Shown: positions 35,381-48,027, counted from the first letter of the stretch. The stretch is DNA of 64,000 bases from Marasmius tenuissimus (GCA_029532415.1 JAQOTA010000058.1:1666080-1730079); one strand, 5' to 3'. Numbers and translations are program-made. Notes: a model not told the origin generated them from the sequence alone.

Positions 35381-36017
35381 TCACTGGTCAGCGCGGTATC
35401 CCACTCGCGTCGATGCGAGCCAGAATTCAGTTCCTCCTTCTTCTGACCAACCGAGAGGCCCCAAGTCGCATTCAGCGCATGCAAGCAGTTTGAGCTTCTT
35501 TCCTGGAAGGAATGTAAGCGAGCCATTTGATTGACCTTTCGCTGAACGGTTCTAACCTGACGGCCCTAGCATCGCTTCTGTCGTTTTTGAGAACCCGACG
35601 TTCTCAAACTGCATCGGTGACGGTGTGATTAGCCACCACTTTGACGAGCTTTCCGAGTCGGCTGTGATCTCAGTGAGGACGGGATGCAGTGGGAGGTTCG
35701 ATGGATCGATCTGACCGTCCCGGAGGAATTTCTTTGAGCGGGCTTTCGGGGTTGCTTCAGAGCGAGAATGTACGCACCTGAGGACTATCTTCACGGTCTA
35801 CAAGCTTTGCCACTTTATTCTTGAGGATAATACTGCCACATCCGCTCCTTGGACAGAGTATGTCATATCGATTCGAGGGCCCTTCATCCTTGTTCGTGAT
35901 GTCCGAAATACCATTCTCGAAAGACTTGAGTAACTTTGATATGGGTCTCTGTCGTGAAGAAGATGATTGGAGAGCCTCCCAAAGTCCCGCAGGTACTTGA
36001 TTATTGGCCGTTGACAT
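35381..36017 (-). CDS. Mss4-like protein (RABIF/DSS4 family)
   Basis: Zinc-binding guanine-nucleotide-free chaperone of Rab GTPases in exocytosis. The start at 36017 gives MSTANNQVPAGLWEALQSSS. Conserved blocks are YDILCPRSGCGSIILKNKVA with the first Cys pair, then after an intron SSKWWLITPSPMQFENVGFS, and after another KLLACAECDLGPLGWSEEGG with the second Cys pair and TEFWLASTRVGYRADQ before the TGA at 35381-35383. Length is roughly 160-170 residues, as expected. Divergent from CTF18 over a 249-bp promoter. The N-terminal 45 residues are variable. All expected zinc ligands are present. Confidence 0.9.
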
Positions 36018-36266
36018 GGTGGTCGATAGTGAGAGGACAAGCGCTCGCTAAACGCGCGTTGCCTACAATGGAAGGCGTTTGGCCACGTGATACCATCATC
36101 CCTTCTTCTTCCCATCGCGACTGACCGCGTCGAACATTCAACGAACCGCCAGCTCACGTTGTTCTCCAGCAACGTCCCTTGAAATCAGGTTGCGAGACTC
36201 TATAACGCGTTCTATTCGACATTCGGATTCTTTTTGCTCATAACAAACGCGTCGACTACCGCTCAG

Positions 36267-39200
36267 ATGTCAGCAGCAACAGCAAGCGCAAGCTTTACAC
36301 CGAACGGGCTTCTTGGATCATCGTCATTGCTCGAGGGCAATGAATTTGCATCTAATGGTCTTCTCTCAGATGAAATGGTGCAGGAGGATGACGGGGCGAT
36401 TTTCAAGCCCACTGGGTTGTTAGACTCCGGTCCCAGTAACGATGAGGGGGCAGGGTCGTTCGGGTCAAATGGCCTTCTGGGCGATGGGTTTGCTCCGAAC
36501 GGGCTGTTATCGGAATCAAAATCTATTGAACAAGATGTTGCAATGGACGAGGACAGTTTTCTCCCAACGGGATTGCTAGGGTCGTCGAGTAGTGGTGAAG
36601 GTCTACCTGGTGCGTGTATTCAACGTATTCTGGTACACTATCTTTCTCATACGGCTTGTTACAGATACAGACTCCTTCATACCTACTGGACTGCTCTCGA
36701 ACGTGCAAGAGCCCCCATCGCAGCTTTCCCAAGACGAACTACCGCCATTGCATGAAGCCTTTCAGCATTCTACACGTACAGACAGTTCACGCACTATACC
36801 TTCCCTCGGCATACTCGGTGCACCGTCGAAATACACTGTAAAGGCCACGACTTACGATGGGAAGAATATATTCCTCAGGAAGAAATCGAAAGCAGCTGCA
36901 AGTACTCCTCCCACGAACTAGATGCTTTTCAGCTCAAGCTTTCCTCTATAGAAACTACTGGACGCAGCTACGAGCTCAGAACGGAAGATCAAAGGACTAC
37001 TGGACGTTCCGGTTCACCGATTGCTTGACCAGCTTTCGGCAACAACAGCTCAGTCGCTGGGGGAAGGGTATGTCGCATCTGGAAACGCTCACCCGGACCC
37101 ATCTCACCCCAACTCACAGGACCAGGCCTTCAGCTTCAACCGCCTCTATTTCTAAGGGTATCGAGACGACTCTTTGGGTAGACCGATACCGGCCGAGAAA
37201 GTTCACAGAACTGATGGGGAACGAGCGCGTCGCAAGGGAGACGCTGGCGTGGGTTAAACAATGGGATTGGTGTGTCTTCGGAAAGAGCAACAAGGGGAAG
37301 AAGAGGGCTCGTGAAGGAGATGAAGTTGCAAATGAACAGGACGAATATCACCGACCGAAAGAGAAGGTGATTCAAATACTCATTCTGACGAGGGCATTGG
37401 CTGATTTTTGAGTTCTCTGTCGCAGATACTGTTATTGTCCGGACCTCCGGGATTAGGGAAGACCACTCTGGCTCATGTAATTGCACGGCAAGCAGGCTAC
37501 GAGGTTATGGAAATCAACGCGAGGTGAGTGCTTGTGGACATGACATGAGACTTCGACGCTGATTTCGACGCTGTAGTGATGCACGTTCTGGGCAAATTGT
37601 AGACGATCGGATACGACCTGCACTTGAGGCAGGTCACGGTGTGAAAAGCTCTAAGCCACTCCTGTTAGTCATCGACGAGATAGACGGGGCCACAGGTGCT
37701 GGAGACAACGTCAGTGCTTCTTGCTGATATTTCTCCTTCTCTCGAAATATCTGATGAGACTGTAATTGACAGTCTGGAAGTTTCGTTCACAAACTGGTTC
37801 AACTGACGTACGACCGACCCAGGAAGAAGAGTTCGTCGTGCATCTTCTCTACGAGTCACCTCTGTCTAGAAATAACCTGGCTCTTACAGATCGGTCAGGT
37901 CGCAAGGACCCCAACGCCAAGCGGCCCATCCTGCGACCGATAATATGCATATGCAACGACATCAACGCCTCGTCGCTAGCGAAACTGCGACCACACGCGT
38001 TTCAAGTACGGTATCAACGGCCTGCAGACGTACACACTGTGAAGAGGCTGCGAGAGATATGTACGTTGGAGGGACTCAAAGCAGATTCGAGGGCGCTTTC
38101 AACTTTGGTTGGCATTGCTCAAGGCGATCTACGTGGTTGTTTGAACACTCTTCAGGTAATATTTGTGCTTCATCACACAGACGGTCTGGCTTCATTCTGA
38201 TTTCTATATCGTTACACAGTTCATAAAATCCAAACACGTCGAAGTGACAGAGAACATCGTTCGCGGGGCCACCAAGGGCATGAAAGAATCAGAAACGTCC
38301 ATAAGTTCAGTGATGAATAGCCTATTCGCGCCTCTCTCGAAAAAGAGAGCCAACGAACTTGGTTTGAACGACGATGCTGAGTCGCGATACGTTGGAAGGC
38401 TCAGCCACGAGATCGACTCCTGTGGGCGAGAGAACTCGATAGCCATCGGTGAGGGTGTCTGCCTCCTACACTAGTCCAGCTTATTGACTTTCATTTCGAT
38501 GTCAGGATGCTTCGCGCATTACACCAACCTTCGGCGACACGACGCTAACTTTACGAGGCACGAAAAGGCGATCGAGTGGCTCCTGACATACGACCGAATG
38601 TCCGCCGCGATGTACAGCGATGGCGACTTCGCTCTGGTTCCGTATATACCATACACCCTGGTCGGTTTCTATCCGTTGTTCCAGGAACGAGGGGCTCCTC
38701 GAGTCGAGAGGGATATGACTGACTGGGAGGTGAGGATTCTCTATCAGAAACCATGGAATGTTTCGTTGAACGTATACCCGCTATCAGTGTCTCCAAACGA
38801 CCAGAAGCAACGAAGAGATTTACAAGTCCCTGGGTCGATGTTTGCAAATAGCCAGCACGCGCCACGGGGGAGATTACAGGCATTTAGTGAACAGACCCAC
38901 CTTGCAGATGGAGTTTACCCCGATGATCAATCGAATAATCAATCCCCCCCTCCGACCGGTGAGGCTTCGAGGTAGTTCCCCTGGACGTTGAATTGAGACT
39001 CATTCTTGCGAACCCTGTAGGTCAACAACCAAATCATCAGGCCTGAAGAGCGAGCGGTGCTCTCACGGCTTGTGGATATTATGTCGACGCTCGAATTGCG
39101 CTTTGTTCAAGAGCGAACAGAGGATGGCCAGTTGACATATCGACTAGATCCGTGAGTACACCTTTCCCTTTCGCGTGCACCGCTAAAGCGCACCCCCAGG

Positions 39201-39807
39201 CCCGTGGACGTGTTCGTGACTTACGACGGCAAACGCGCCGCTGACATGACGGTTCCTCGATACGCTGTGAGGCATCTGGTTGCAGGAGAGGTGAGGCTAC
39301 AATCGTTGAGCTTGATTCAGTACTGACTCAGCCGGTTAGATTGATGCTCGTATCAATCTCCAACAGGATGTCGTCGAGAAAGGTAACCCCGGCAAATCGA
39401 GGTTCTTCGCCCCGGAGACACCACTGTCAGTTTCCTGTGGAATACGTTGTTATGTTTCCTAATCATGCTGACGTGCATCCACAGAAGGAAACCAGGAGGA
39501 TCTGAGGACGCTGAAGGTGACCGTCCTGCCAAACGCGCTCGCGTCACCGTGGATACGACTGATATTGCCGATCGAGTACGTTGTACAGGAGATTCTTTCT
39601 CCGTCGCTATCTCACGTTGTGATCCTTTAGCCTCCTACCGACTTCTTTGGCCGATTGATCAAACCTTCGTCTGCGCCCAAATCCAAGAACAATAGCAGAC
39701 GAGGACCGGTTAAGGAAGTGATAAAGCAGTTTCGCATTAGCTACAAGTACAAGGAGGGGAATTCCGCCGCTGTGCGGAAAGCAGTAAAGACAGAGAGCTT
39801 TTTGTAG
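36267..39807 (+). CDS. CTF18: Chromosome transmission fidelity protein 18 (alternative clamp loader subunit)
   Basis: Large subunit of the Ctf18-RFC clamp loader, which loads PCNA for replication and sister-chromatid cohesion. The start is the ATG at 36267 ([10 protein letters not shown]). Residues 10-125 hold seven F-x-[PS]-[NT]-G-L-L repeats. Then [20 protein letters not shown], the Walker [35 protein letters not shown], Walker [38 protein letters not shown] and [10 protein letters not shown] follow, with the CTF18-specific C-terminal region [20 protein letters not shown] and the tail [20 protein letters not shown] before TAG (39805-39807). At least ten introns, some needed to bypass frame stops (for example gtatgtcgc...tcacag at about 37069-37121). 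Functional-looking. Confidence 0.93.
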
Positions 39808-40049
39808 TTTTTTTCCTTGGAGCGGACAACCCCATACTGTAACCTGTCGCATCTGTAGAATAGAGCATCAAGACCGCGACTGCGGTCCGACTTCCAAGTG
39901 GTCTCTTGGGTGCCGCGGTTAATACTGGTTAATACCTCAGAACTGACTGGTGACTTTTCTGGTTGTATCAACCTTAAGTTTTCGTAGACCTGAGCACTCG
40001 GATCGTTACTAGTAAATCCGCAATTGTCAGGGAACCCACGGTGGCTGCC
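39808..40049. other. CTF18 3' region
   Basis: No coding feature. It leads into the left inverted repeat. Confidence 0.35.
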
Positions 40050-40152
40050 ACTGCGGGCATTTTGATGACCAGTAGGACATGACGTGCTTGTGTCCAGTAG
40101 GGCATCACAGCATTGGGTCTTGTACAGGACCACTGTGACCCGAAAACAAAGA
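40050..40152 (+). repeat. Left arm of a long inverted repeat
   Basis: About 100 bp from CTGCGGGCATTTTGATGACC to GAAAACAAAGAAT reappear as the reverse complement at 41117-41219, with roughly ten mismatches. The arms face each other across about 960 bp without a coding frame. This is the form of a MITE or foldback element; no target-site duplication was identified with confidence. Confidence 0.7.
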
Positions 40153-41116
40153 ATAGTTATTGTATCGTTCATCCAGTATCGTGAGAGAGTCGCGGAGCCC
40201 GGGAGTTCGAGCCGTCTGGGCGTCCGACTCATCCGAGCCATACCACGTGAGCCCACCTTGAAGCGCCCATTAACGTATGGCAGGCTGGTGCTTAATTTTC
40301 GCTCTTCAAGGCATTTGACTTATTTAAGACATCGAAAGACTTCAATTTTTGAGCTGTCTTAGTACATCTATTCGACAAAGAACCTTCACGACCCACAGAA
40401 GGCAGGGAAAAATTTACATCTCTAGGTGAATTCAGATTCTGACAGAATATCTCAAGAATCAGACTGGCGTCCTTGTGAGTTGTGATCTCGCACACAGCTT
40501 CGAGCCTTGGCTTCTGTGGACGATTAAATGTTACCATATGTCAGTGTCACTTTAATGTTGTTCAACGCGTCACAATGGAAGAACGACGCGTCGCGGGATC
40601 GTGAGGAATATCCTGCTATAGGTGATAGTCACGTGTATATCATCCATGCATAACTTCAGCCTTCAGGTCTCCACCTTTCCAGATTCTAGTCAATCCCACT
40701 TAGCATTCTTCGCTCAAAACCTCTAGTTGAAGCTCTCATCGAGCTGGTAAGTGCTGATACCTTTGATGTAGTTGGGTATCAACAAATAATAGTTATAATA
40801 CCTTTCGAAGACCAGAGGTTTATGCGTTCTGCGGCCCTCATAGCATCCTTCTAACTACCCAACAATGAGATACAATCACTTTTCAATGTAGTGTCCAAGA
40901 AGTCGCAGGAATACCTCAGAGTACCTCCTGTGGCCTGGCTTGGACTTTGCGGAGTTTGACTCGGACACTGTCTAGGTGACTCGTACTCCCTCCCGGTTTC
41001 CCGAATGCTCTCAGAATTGTGGACCGTCCGCTCCGGAAACTGATGTATCATCGGAGAGAGGGCCCGGAAGGCCCCGGATTGAAACAAAATAAACGGGGAG
41101 AAAAATACCATCAATC
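40153..41116. other. Non-coding interior between the inverted repeats
   Basis: About 960 bp without a supported gene on either strand. Short frames (for example 40851-41132 minus) have no protein-like features. Confidence 0.45.
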
Positions 41117-41219
41117 CTTTGTTTTCGGTCACAGAGGTCCTTTACAAGACCAGGTGCTGTTATGCCCTACTGGACACAAGCACGTCATGTCCTACTGGTC
41201 ATCAAAATGCCCGCAGTGT
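41117..41219 (-). repeat. Right arm of the long inverted repeat
   Basis: Reverse complement of the left arm, from TTTGTTTTCGGTCACAG to TGCCCGCAGTG. Differences from the left arm are scattered substitutions, so the pair is not recent. Confidence 0.7.
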
Positions 41220-41711
41220 GCGTGGATTTCTGCGCTGTCCATTGGGGCTTCGACACAGAAGTGAAAGGTGCGAGCACTCAGGAGTTGGGCTTCAAAAGCA
41301 CACATTTGGCCCCATTCCCGGCAGGATCCTCTGAGATCTTGCTGGGGTGGCCAGAAATTCCCAGGCCTCCCTGGTTCCCACTGGATCCGGTCGGGTCAGG
41401 TAGAACCAACGGAAGTATGTCAGTATCCGCGGACGTGCATCTGTCGAGATCCAACCGGATCCACGGAAACCCACACAGAACCAGATAAATCCGGCCCGAT
41501 CTGTCCGGCAGAAGAGCTATAAGAACATCGTTTTTGTCCAATGTGGTACACTATAGTCTATGGCTAGGCTGACTCTCACAGTCTGCGGGCACTCGTGCTC
41601 CAGACCCACAGAAAACTTTGGCCAAGGGCCAACGAACTAGTACGCGAGGTTCTACGAGCTATAGCACCGTACACCACTTATACTCTCTGCGCCCTTCAGT
41701 ACCGGCGAACT
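41220..41711. other. Intergenic region, no gene seen
   Basis: Holds short GC-rich sequence with repeated GGATCC/CCGGATCC words at 41383-41465 and the 3' side of DUF6533 copy a. No gene. Confidence 0.35.
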
Positions 41712-43567
41712 CTACTCTATCTTGTGTTCCCAGTCACTTGTCGATGGACTTGTTTCTGGCCGTTCGCAGTCATAGAAGAGCGGACTTCCCAAGTCCAGGA
41801 ATGTGATTTGAGGGCAAGACATTCCGGGCTCCATGACCAGAGGGAGATTGGGATTGCAGGCCACCAGGCCTGACAGCGATGACCATCGGGATGAGGCGGC
41901 GAGATCACGTCGATAACTCTGCTTCCTGAGATGTAGGAGCATCCGAGAGACCAGAATGGCATGCATGACCAGTTGAAGGCTGATCCGCGAGTGAGATTGG
42001 CACGTCAAAGAAAGGCAAGACACGCACTCGACGAGAACATTCACATATGCTAACTATCGCCTCCCGGGTCAGTCATTCAACGATTCCTCATGCAAAGTCT
42101 GGTGTGGACTCACAGATAATTTATACCGACAAATTATGTTGGCAGTCGACCACACTAGATGAACAGTCAAGTTCGATCTTGAACAAAGGGTTGAAGGTAT
42201 GATAACTACCAAGGATGATGCAGTTATAGGCGACCCCTGCAGGTCAAGTTTGACTTTCCTCAGCAATGTTTTCAAGCTGTGTGTTACTGACCTTGGGAGA
42301 TGAAAGAGTCCATGAAACGAGAGCCTGACCAACGGCCCCGGAACGCCTGGAAAATGTAGCTCCGAAATCTTTGGTTTTGCTCGCATCCTTGTTGGTATGC
42401 CCGTATTAACGTCAGAACAAGAACCACTACAAAGAAACGTCGTTAGTCTTTGTTCGAGCAGAACTAAGACCGGTTTTGACCCGACTCGTAAACGACAATT
42501 AGCATGAAACCAGTAGAGAGTGCGTTGTTCCCAGAGTCCCCGTCCATCCCACTGAACTCAGGAGGGCAGCGACCGCTGAGGTTGTAGTATTCGATACTGA
42601 AGGCTGATCTTTGGCTTGAGCAAGGCAATATAAACTATCTGATAACACTGAGATTTACCAGTCTGTGCTGCCTGAATGGTGGCAATCTTGTGAAAGCCGA
42701 TGGCTACGAGCATAAGGATAGTTAGCGCGAGGCACAACGCGACTTTCTTGCTTCGGTCCCAGAGCACCCATGCCCTCAAACTAAGGACTACTATCGAGGA
42801 GTAAAGTAGGTAGGTGAGTCGTACGGTAAGATGAGGTGGTGGAAGGGGTCGCACTTTCGATAATGACAATTACGCCCACGTTGCTGTCTATGAAGGGAAG
42901 TAAGACTCAGATGTTAGACACCACTACCACGGTCTACAGGGGATTGCAAAAAGAAGAACAAGGCGACACAACTAACAGGCGGCGGCTTTTGTCCATGCTT
43001 TACAGTCCTCCATAGGAATGGAATGAGATATATGGCCTGAGAACCGATTAGCGTGATGACCAAGAGGAATAGTTTGGATCAACACGAACGATGGTAGGTG
43101 ACGCCGGCTGGGATGAAGACGAGATAACGAACGACGAAGAACAAAATCGTTGGGAGATTCCAGCGACTTTTGGTCCAAACGTAGTGAATCTCTTCCCCTG
43201 GGGACATAACGCATGAGTTCCTGCTCTAGACGGATATCGTTTGACCGCCAACCTAATGTCAAGAAGTAGTCATAAACCTGAGATGGTGTAATCTCGATTG
43301 ATGCCTTCAAACAAAACTTCAAGTGGTGGCACGCACGAGAATAACCAGCGCGGCTTCTGCGTGGGAGTAGTATCTGATGAGCGATCCTCAATCGTTAGAA
43401 ACAGCATCCTCACGTTCAGTAACCTGATATTAGACTGAGTTATCAACTATGTCAAGCACAGAGTAACCAAACATGTTCAAACTCACGATTACCGCTTCGA
43501 ATTGCGACTGCAGGTAAGAGAAGATGACGTCGTGTAGTGAGCCATTCTGAGGTCCCGAGGCGTTCAT
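41712..43567 (-). CDS. DUF6533-domain multi-pass membrane protein, copy a
   Basis: Member of a basidiomycete family of about seven-helix membrane proteins of unknown function. Start at 43567 gives MNASGPQNGSLHDVIFSYLQ. Splicing gives VYDYFLTLGEEIHYVWTKSR, the DUF6533 signature, then LPTILFFVVRYLVFIPAGVT, a luminal loop with SIPMEDCKAWTKA, VGVIVIIE, VVLSLRAWVLWDRSKKVALC, LALTILMLVAIGFHKIATIQ, SIEYYNLSGRCPPEFSGMDG, ALSTGFMLIVVYES and the C-terminal QLVMHAILVSRMLLHLRKQS. The last exon stops at 41712. About 12 short introns are needed and I could not resolve all, but no fatal stop was found. Head-to-head with copy b. Confidence 0.72.
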
Positions 43568-45060
43568 GACGGGAGAGAAGAAGATGAGAACAGACGTCTC
43601 GAGCCTGCCAGCATTTTAGAGGAGAGGCGTAGTGATATCGTGCCGACAATCATCTTGATCAGCTTGGTAACCTGAGTACGGCGAGCCGAGTAGCAATACT
43701 ACTCTCGAGCATCATGTCACAATTTTAAGATGAGCGGGTGATGCTGATTTCCATCGAAGCTAGAGCTTTGTGAAATCTTTGATGTTCGGATAGAAATCAG
43801 TGAAGGAAGCAAACCGGGGCCCAACTGGTGCCTTATAGCGGCGATGAGTCGTGAGAACTTCGAGTCGGTCCCGACTCCTGAAGCTGAAGGGCCGACTTTT
43901 GACAATGACATCTTCAGCCCTTACTTCCACTCTGCAAAAATTTGCGACGGGAGAATATCCAGCAGCCTTTGGGCCGTATGGCGATATCTTAGCTTCCCTG
44001 GTCAACATCATCATTGCGGAGGAAATGAATATAGAACATGATCTACAACACCATTCAAAGAAGAGGCACGAGCAGGCTGAATAGGCAAGATCTGGGTGAT
44101 GATTCCCCTCAGGAGTGGGAAGCTACAAATGATAACTAAGATGCCTTTAGATGTGGTATTTGATGTGTATATTCTCAGCTCTGTGTCTCACTTCGTTTCT
44201 CACATACTTGGTCCCCGTGCTAGAATTTTCACCCCCCTCGGAGCGCCAGACACATTGAACTTGTCTCGACCGAATCAATTCCTATACACCCTTTTCACGC
44301 CCAAATCTATACAACGACTGTGGATGCGAGTCTTTTCTCGAGACCCCGAATTTCCCTGAGCCGAGGCTCGGGATGATCGAGCCCCAATTCGTCAGCGCGG
44401 ACCCTCTTATATCGCAGTGCTAGCGAGCTGGAAGTTCTTCTGTGACCTTTGTTAAACGTGGGTATGAGCCCAGGGAGCACGATGTCCAGGTGAAGTCCTT
44501 GAGCTTGAAGTTGAGGGCGTCAAAGTGATTCAGGCTGTCGGTCGTCACTTACCGGTCGTGTCAGTGTCGTAAGTTGTCTGGTTGGAAAGATGGGTTGAAG
44601 TTAGTTGGGGCTTTGCGTTAAATCCCTATACGCCGGTGATTTTGGAGAATGTCCGAGTGGTCGCTATGCCATCTGAAGTTTACGGACTGTAATCCCTCAG
44701 TTGAGGTGTAAGTTCCTGGTTCGAACTGAGCGAGTTCCTCGGATGAGGGACCGACAAGGGACCGGCTCAAAACTTCCGCCCATCACTTATTCCAGCATGT
44801 AGCAAGCGCCGACTTTTATTTCAGTTTTCTCTGTCCTCAGCTTGTCCCCAGAGCCTTCTGCAGCATTCACTCCCAAGTGGTATCTACTCAGGCATTGAAT
44901 AGCCAAACCTATTCTTCTGGGGTCACCATCATCTGCTCATTGGTCTCCAGATCATGATATAATGCTCGCAACAATTGTTGCCAGACCCAACTTGGCTGTA
45001 CTGAGATTATCATATAATGGTCCCGAACAACTCGAAATTTCTACTCCCCTCCCTCCCATC
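43568..45060. other. Intergenic region between divergent DUF6533 copies a and b
   Basis: 1.5 kb without a supported protein gene. Frames at 43844-44084 are not protein-like. It contains the tRNA-like stretch listed separately. Confidence 0.4.
44644..44740 (+). pseudogene. tRNA-like relic
   Basis: GGAGAATGTCCGAGTGGTC resembles the acceptor strand and D-arm of a long-variable-arm tRNA. The candidate 3' acceptor strand GTTCCTC at 44734-44740 pairs at six of seven positions, counting wobble. A CTGTAAT loop would give a GTA (Tyr) anticodon and GGTTCGAAC resembles a T-loop, but the anticodon and T stems pair poorly. I read it as a decayed tRNA, possibly organellar in origin, or a chance resemblance. 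Confidence 0.25.
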
Positions 45061-46918
45061 ATGTCTACTTCCAGACCTCAGAAGGATTCACCGCAAGACG
45101 CCACTTTCTCTTACCTGCAATCGCAATTTGTCCTACTGGTAAGTGTGATCACATTCGGCTCCTCTGTCCTTAGCATCGTCATAAACTCAATCAATCTCCT
45201 CCTAGTCCTTCCAACGTGAGGACTGCTCATTCCTATCAATGAACATTGCTCATCAGATACTCTCAACCCAGATGCCGCCCCTGTTATTCTCGTGCGTGCC
45301 ACCACACTATTCATTTTCAGGTATTGGTTAGAGACCGCGCCACCTTAGATCTATGAATACTTTCTCACGTTAGGTCGGTGGCTCGCTGGTACTCATGCAG
45401 ATCAGTAATTTACGCTAGGTGTTATTTAGATGAAGAGGTTCTCTACGTTTGGAACAAAAGCTTCCGGAATCTCGCAACAGTTCCATTTCTCATCATTCGT
45501 TATCTGACGTTCATTCCAGTCGGCCTCGCCTACCATGGTTCGTATCGGTGCAGGTTTTCCTTGACCACGCCTCTGATTCAGTCCCAGGCTATACGTCTCG
45601 TTCTACTCCTATGGAGGACTGTAGAACGTGGGAAAACGCCACCGTATGTGAGTTTGCCGTGTCATTGTCCTTTTTGCGACAACCGGCGATCTGACATTGG
45701 GCTCCTGGCTGCCCTCCCAATCAGATAGCGCCGCAGGCGTCATTGTGCTTATCGAAAGTGCGATCTCATCTACTCCCGCGCTTTGCCCACTTACCTACGT
45801 GATTAAGCACCGACAGTTGTTCTTGGCCTGAGGACATGGGCGCTGTGGGACCGAAACAAGGCGGTCGCGTTGTGCATCGCGTTGACCATCCTCGTGCTGA
45901 TGGCCATTGGCATTCAGCAAGTCGCTGCCGTTGACCGACCACCGACAGGTATAGTCGCTCTCAGCATCGTCAGGAGCTCTGAATTATCAGTCCGGGGTTC
46001 CCGCTTACGCGAAATGTCAGACTTCGATGTTGAATTCTACAAACAGACTGGTATATGTCCGCCTCAGCTCAATGGGACGGGCACGGTTTCCACCGGTTTC
46101 ATACTAACTGCCATTTACGAGTCAAGTTAAGTCAGTCTCAAATCTGCTCTCACACATGCTCACGACGCTCTCTGTAGTGCTCCTTGCTCTGACATTGGTA
46201 CAGGCGTATCGGCATGGATGTGAGTGAAACCAGGGACTTTGGAGCCACATATTCATGCTCTTTCAAGGTTTTCGGCGTCGTGGGTCAAGCTCACGGTTTG
46301 TAGACTCATTTGTCTCTCAAGGTCAGTATTGAACTTCTTGCAGCTCAAAGTCATCACTCAGGACATCTGATCCCATCCTGTAGGTGTTGGCCTCAACTGC
46401 GTCGTCCTTGGCAAGTATCATAACCGTACTCTTGCGCTCGAGATTTGACCTTGAATACCCATCTAGTGTGCTCGACAGTCAACATTATCTGCCTCTATAA
46501 ATTACATGTGGGTCATCAGATCTTCGGACTTCATATGAGGGATCTGACTCGGGATCCGTCGCCGACGATAGTCAGCATATAGTAACGTCTTTATTAAGTC
46601 AGTTGCTCGCTTCCCCTTGACAAAGTGATCTGATCCATGAATCCATGAATCAGTTTCCAGTCGGTGCTGCATGCGGTCCTAGTTTCTCGAATGCTCCTAC
46701 ATCTCAGGAAGGAGACTTATCGGCGTGGCTTCTGTGTTCCATCCGGGATGACATCGCTTTCGGGTCTGGTAGCCCCCAATCTCTCACTGGCCAGAGGTCC
46801 CGGAGCGTCCTGCCCTCAGATCACCTTCTTAGATTTAGGCAGTCCGCTCTCTTACGACTGCGAACGGCCAAAATCAGTTCCAGGTGACGGAGAACACAAA
46901 GCAGAGTGCTCGAACTGA
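45061..46918 (+). CDS. DUF6533-domain multi-pass membrane protein, copy b
   Basis: Paralogue of copies a and c. MSTSRPQKDSPQDATFSYLQ starts at 45061. Introns with donors gtaagt, gtgcgt and gtcggt lead to IYEYFLTLDEEVLYVWNKSF, then RNLATVPFLIIRYLTFIPVG, GYTSRSTPMEDCRTWENATV, SAAGVIVLIE, VVLGLRTWALWDRNKAVALC, IALTILVLMAIGIQQVAAVD, DFDVEFYKQTGICPPQLNG, VSTGFILTAIYES and VLHAVLVSRMLLHLRKETY, ending CSN at 46918. The conserved Trp codon in WALWDR is intact here, unlike copy c. A receptor or transporter role has been suggested for no member I know of; function unknown. Confidence 0.72.
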
Positions 46919-48027
46919 AGGACACGGAGAGTATGATGGGTGTAATTTCCTGCTGTAGAATCTCGTGTACATATGTACTACTTTTTTGCTGGCCAATGAT
47001 CGAGCATTTGGCCGTTTACTTTTGAGTCTTTTCGAGTCTGAGAGCCGAGTCGAGGCCGATCGCCCCCTGTACAAGTGCCAACGATTTACACTCCAACACG
47101 CCGTTCACTGTATACCCAAGAGGTCTAATAGAAGTTTCTTGCTGGGTTTCGATACACAGAGCAAGACGATATATGATTTTATTGAAGTCAAACAATAGTA
47201 TTCTCGACTGACGGAAAGAGAGACCGTATTCTACGCAAGTTCAACCTCGCCGAATCCTACCTGCCATACTATGCTATTCTGTACCCACTGGCAGGCTATT
47301 CTGTACCCAATGCCAGTGTTTCCTGAATGTCGAACTGGGAAGTTTCGAGTAAACAACACCGCGACGGGATACGTTGCAAAACTAGTAAAGACGCCCAACA
47401 ACTCCCGACAAGCTGGTCAAGTATAGGTACGATTTCGAGCATCTGCCAGCGATCCTTGGGGTTCTCCAACTGGCGTCCAACGCGTCAGTGCGTGGTTAGC
47501 CTTGCGATTTAGCACCAACCCCAGCAGAAACTAGAATTGCCTTATCTGGATTGCCGACCCCGCTTAAGGGCCTATCTCACCGCATTTACCATACTATGCG
47601 ACCTGGAGGTCGTTGACTGTAACCTGTAAGGCGTTTGAAGTTGAGGTGAAAGCTCAGCCGAGTCTCCTTCGGTTGGCCGATGACTCCGACGAGTCCGAGG
47701 ACGGCCCGACGGAGACCCAAATTCTCACGGCTGATTCCAGCTACATGCACCAGTTTCTTTCAGTTTTCTACCTCAGGCCCTCAATCTATTTCCCTTAGAG
47801 CTTTCCGCAATGCTCATTTCTGAGAAATCTCTGCTCAGGCATCAATAAATCAAGGCCCTTTTAGAATCTGGAGTCGATATCATCACACAGATCATGATAA
47901 GTATCGTTGCTGGATCCAAAGCTAGTACGCACTGGAAAGAAGATCATGTCAATACGATTTTGATGCAGCCGGTCTCTCTCGCAGTATAAATCCTTCACCA
48001 ACTCAAACCTCTTACTCTCGTCCCATC
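46919..48027. other. Intergenic region between DUF6533 copies b and c
   Basis: 1.1 kb without a supported gene. GGCTATTCTGTACCCA occurs twice at 47292-47310 and just before (CTATTCTGTACCCACTGGCA), a short tandem duplication. Nothing else. Confidence 0.4.

Noticed and set aside
43844..44084. Frame between DUF6533 copies a and b
   Set aside because: No similarity to the family blocks and no protein-like features on inspection.
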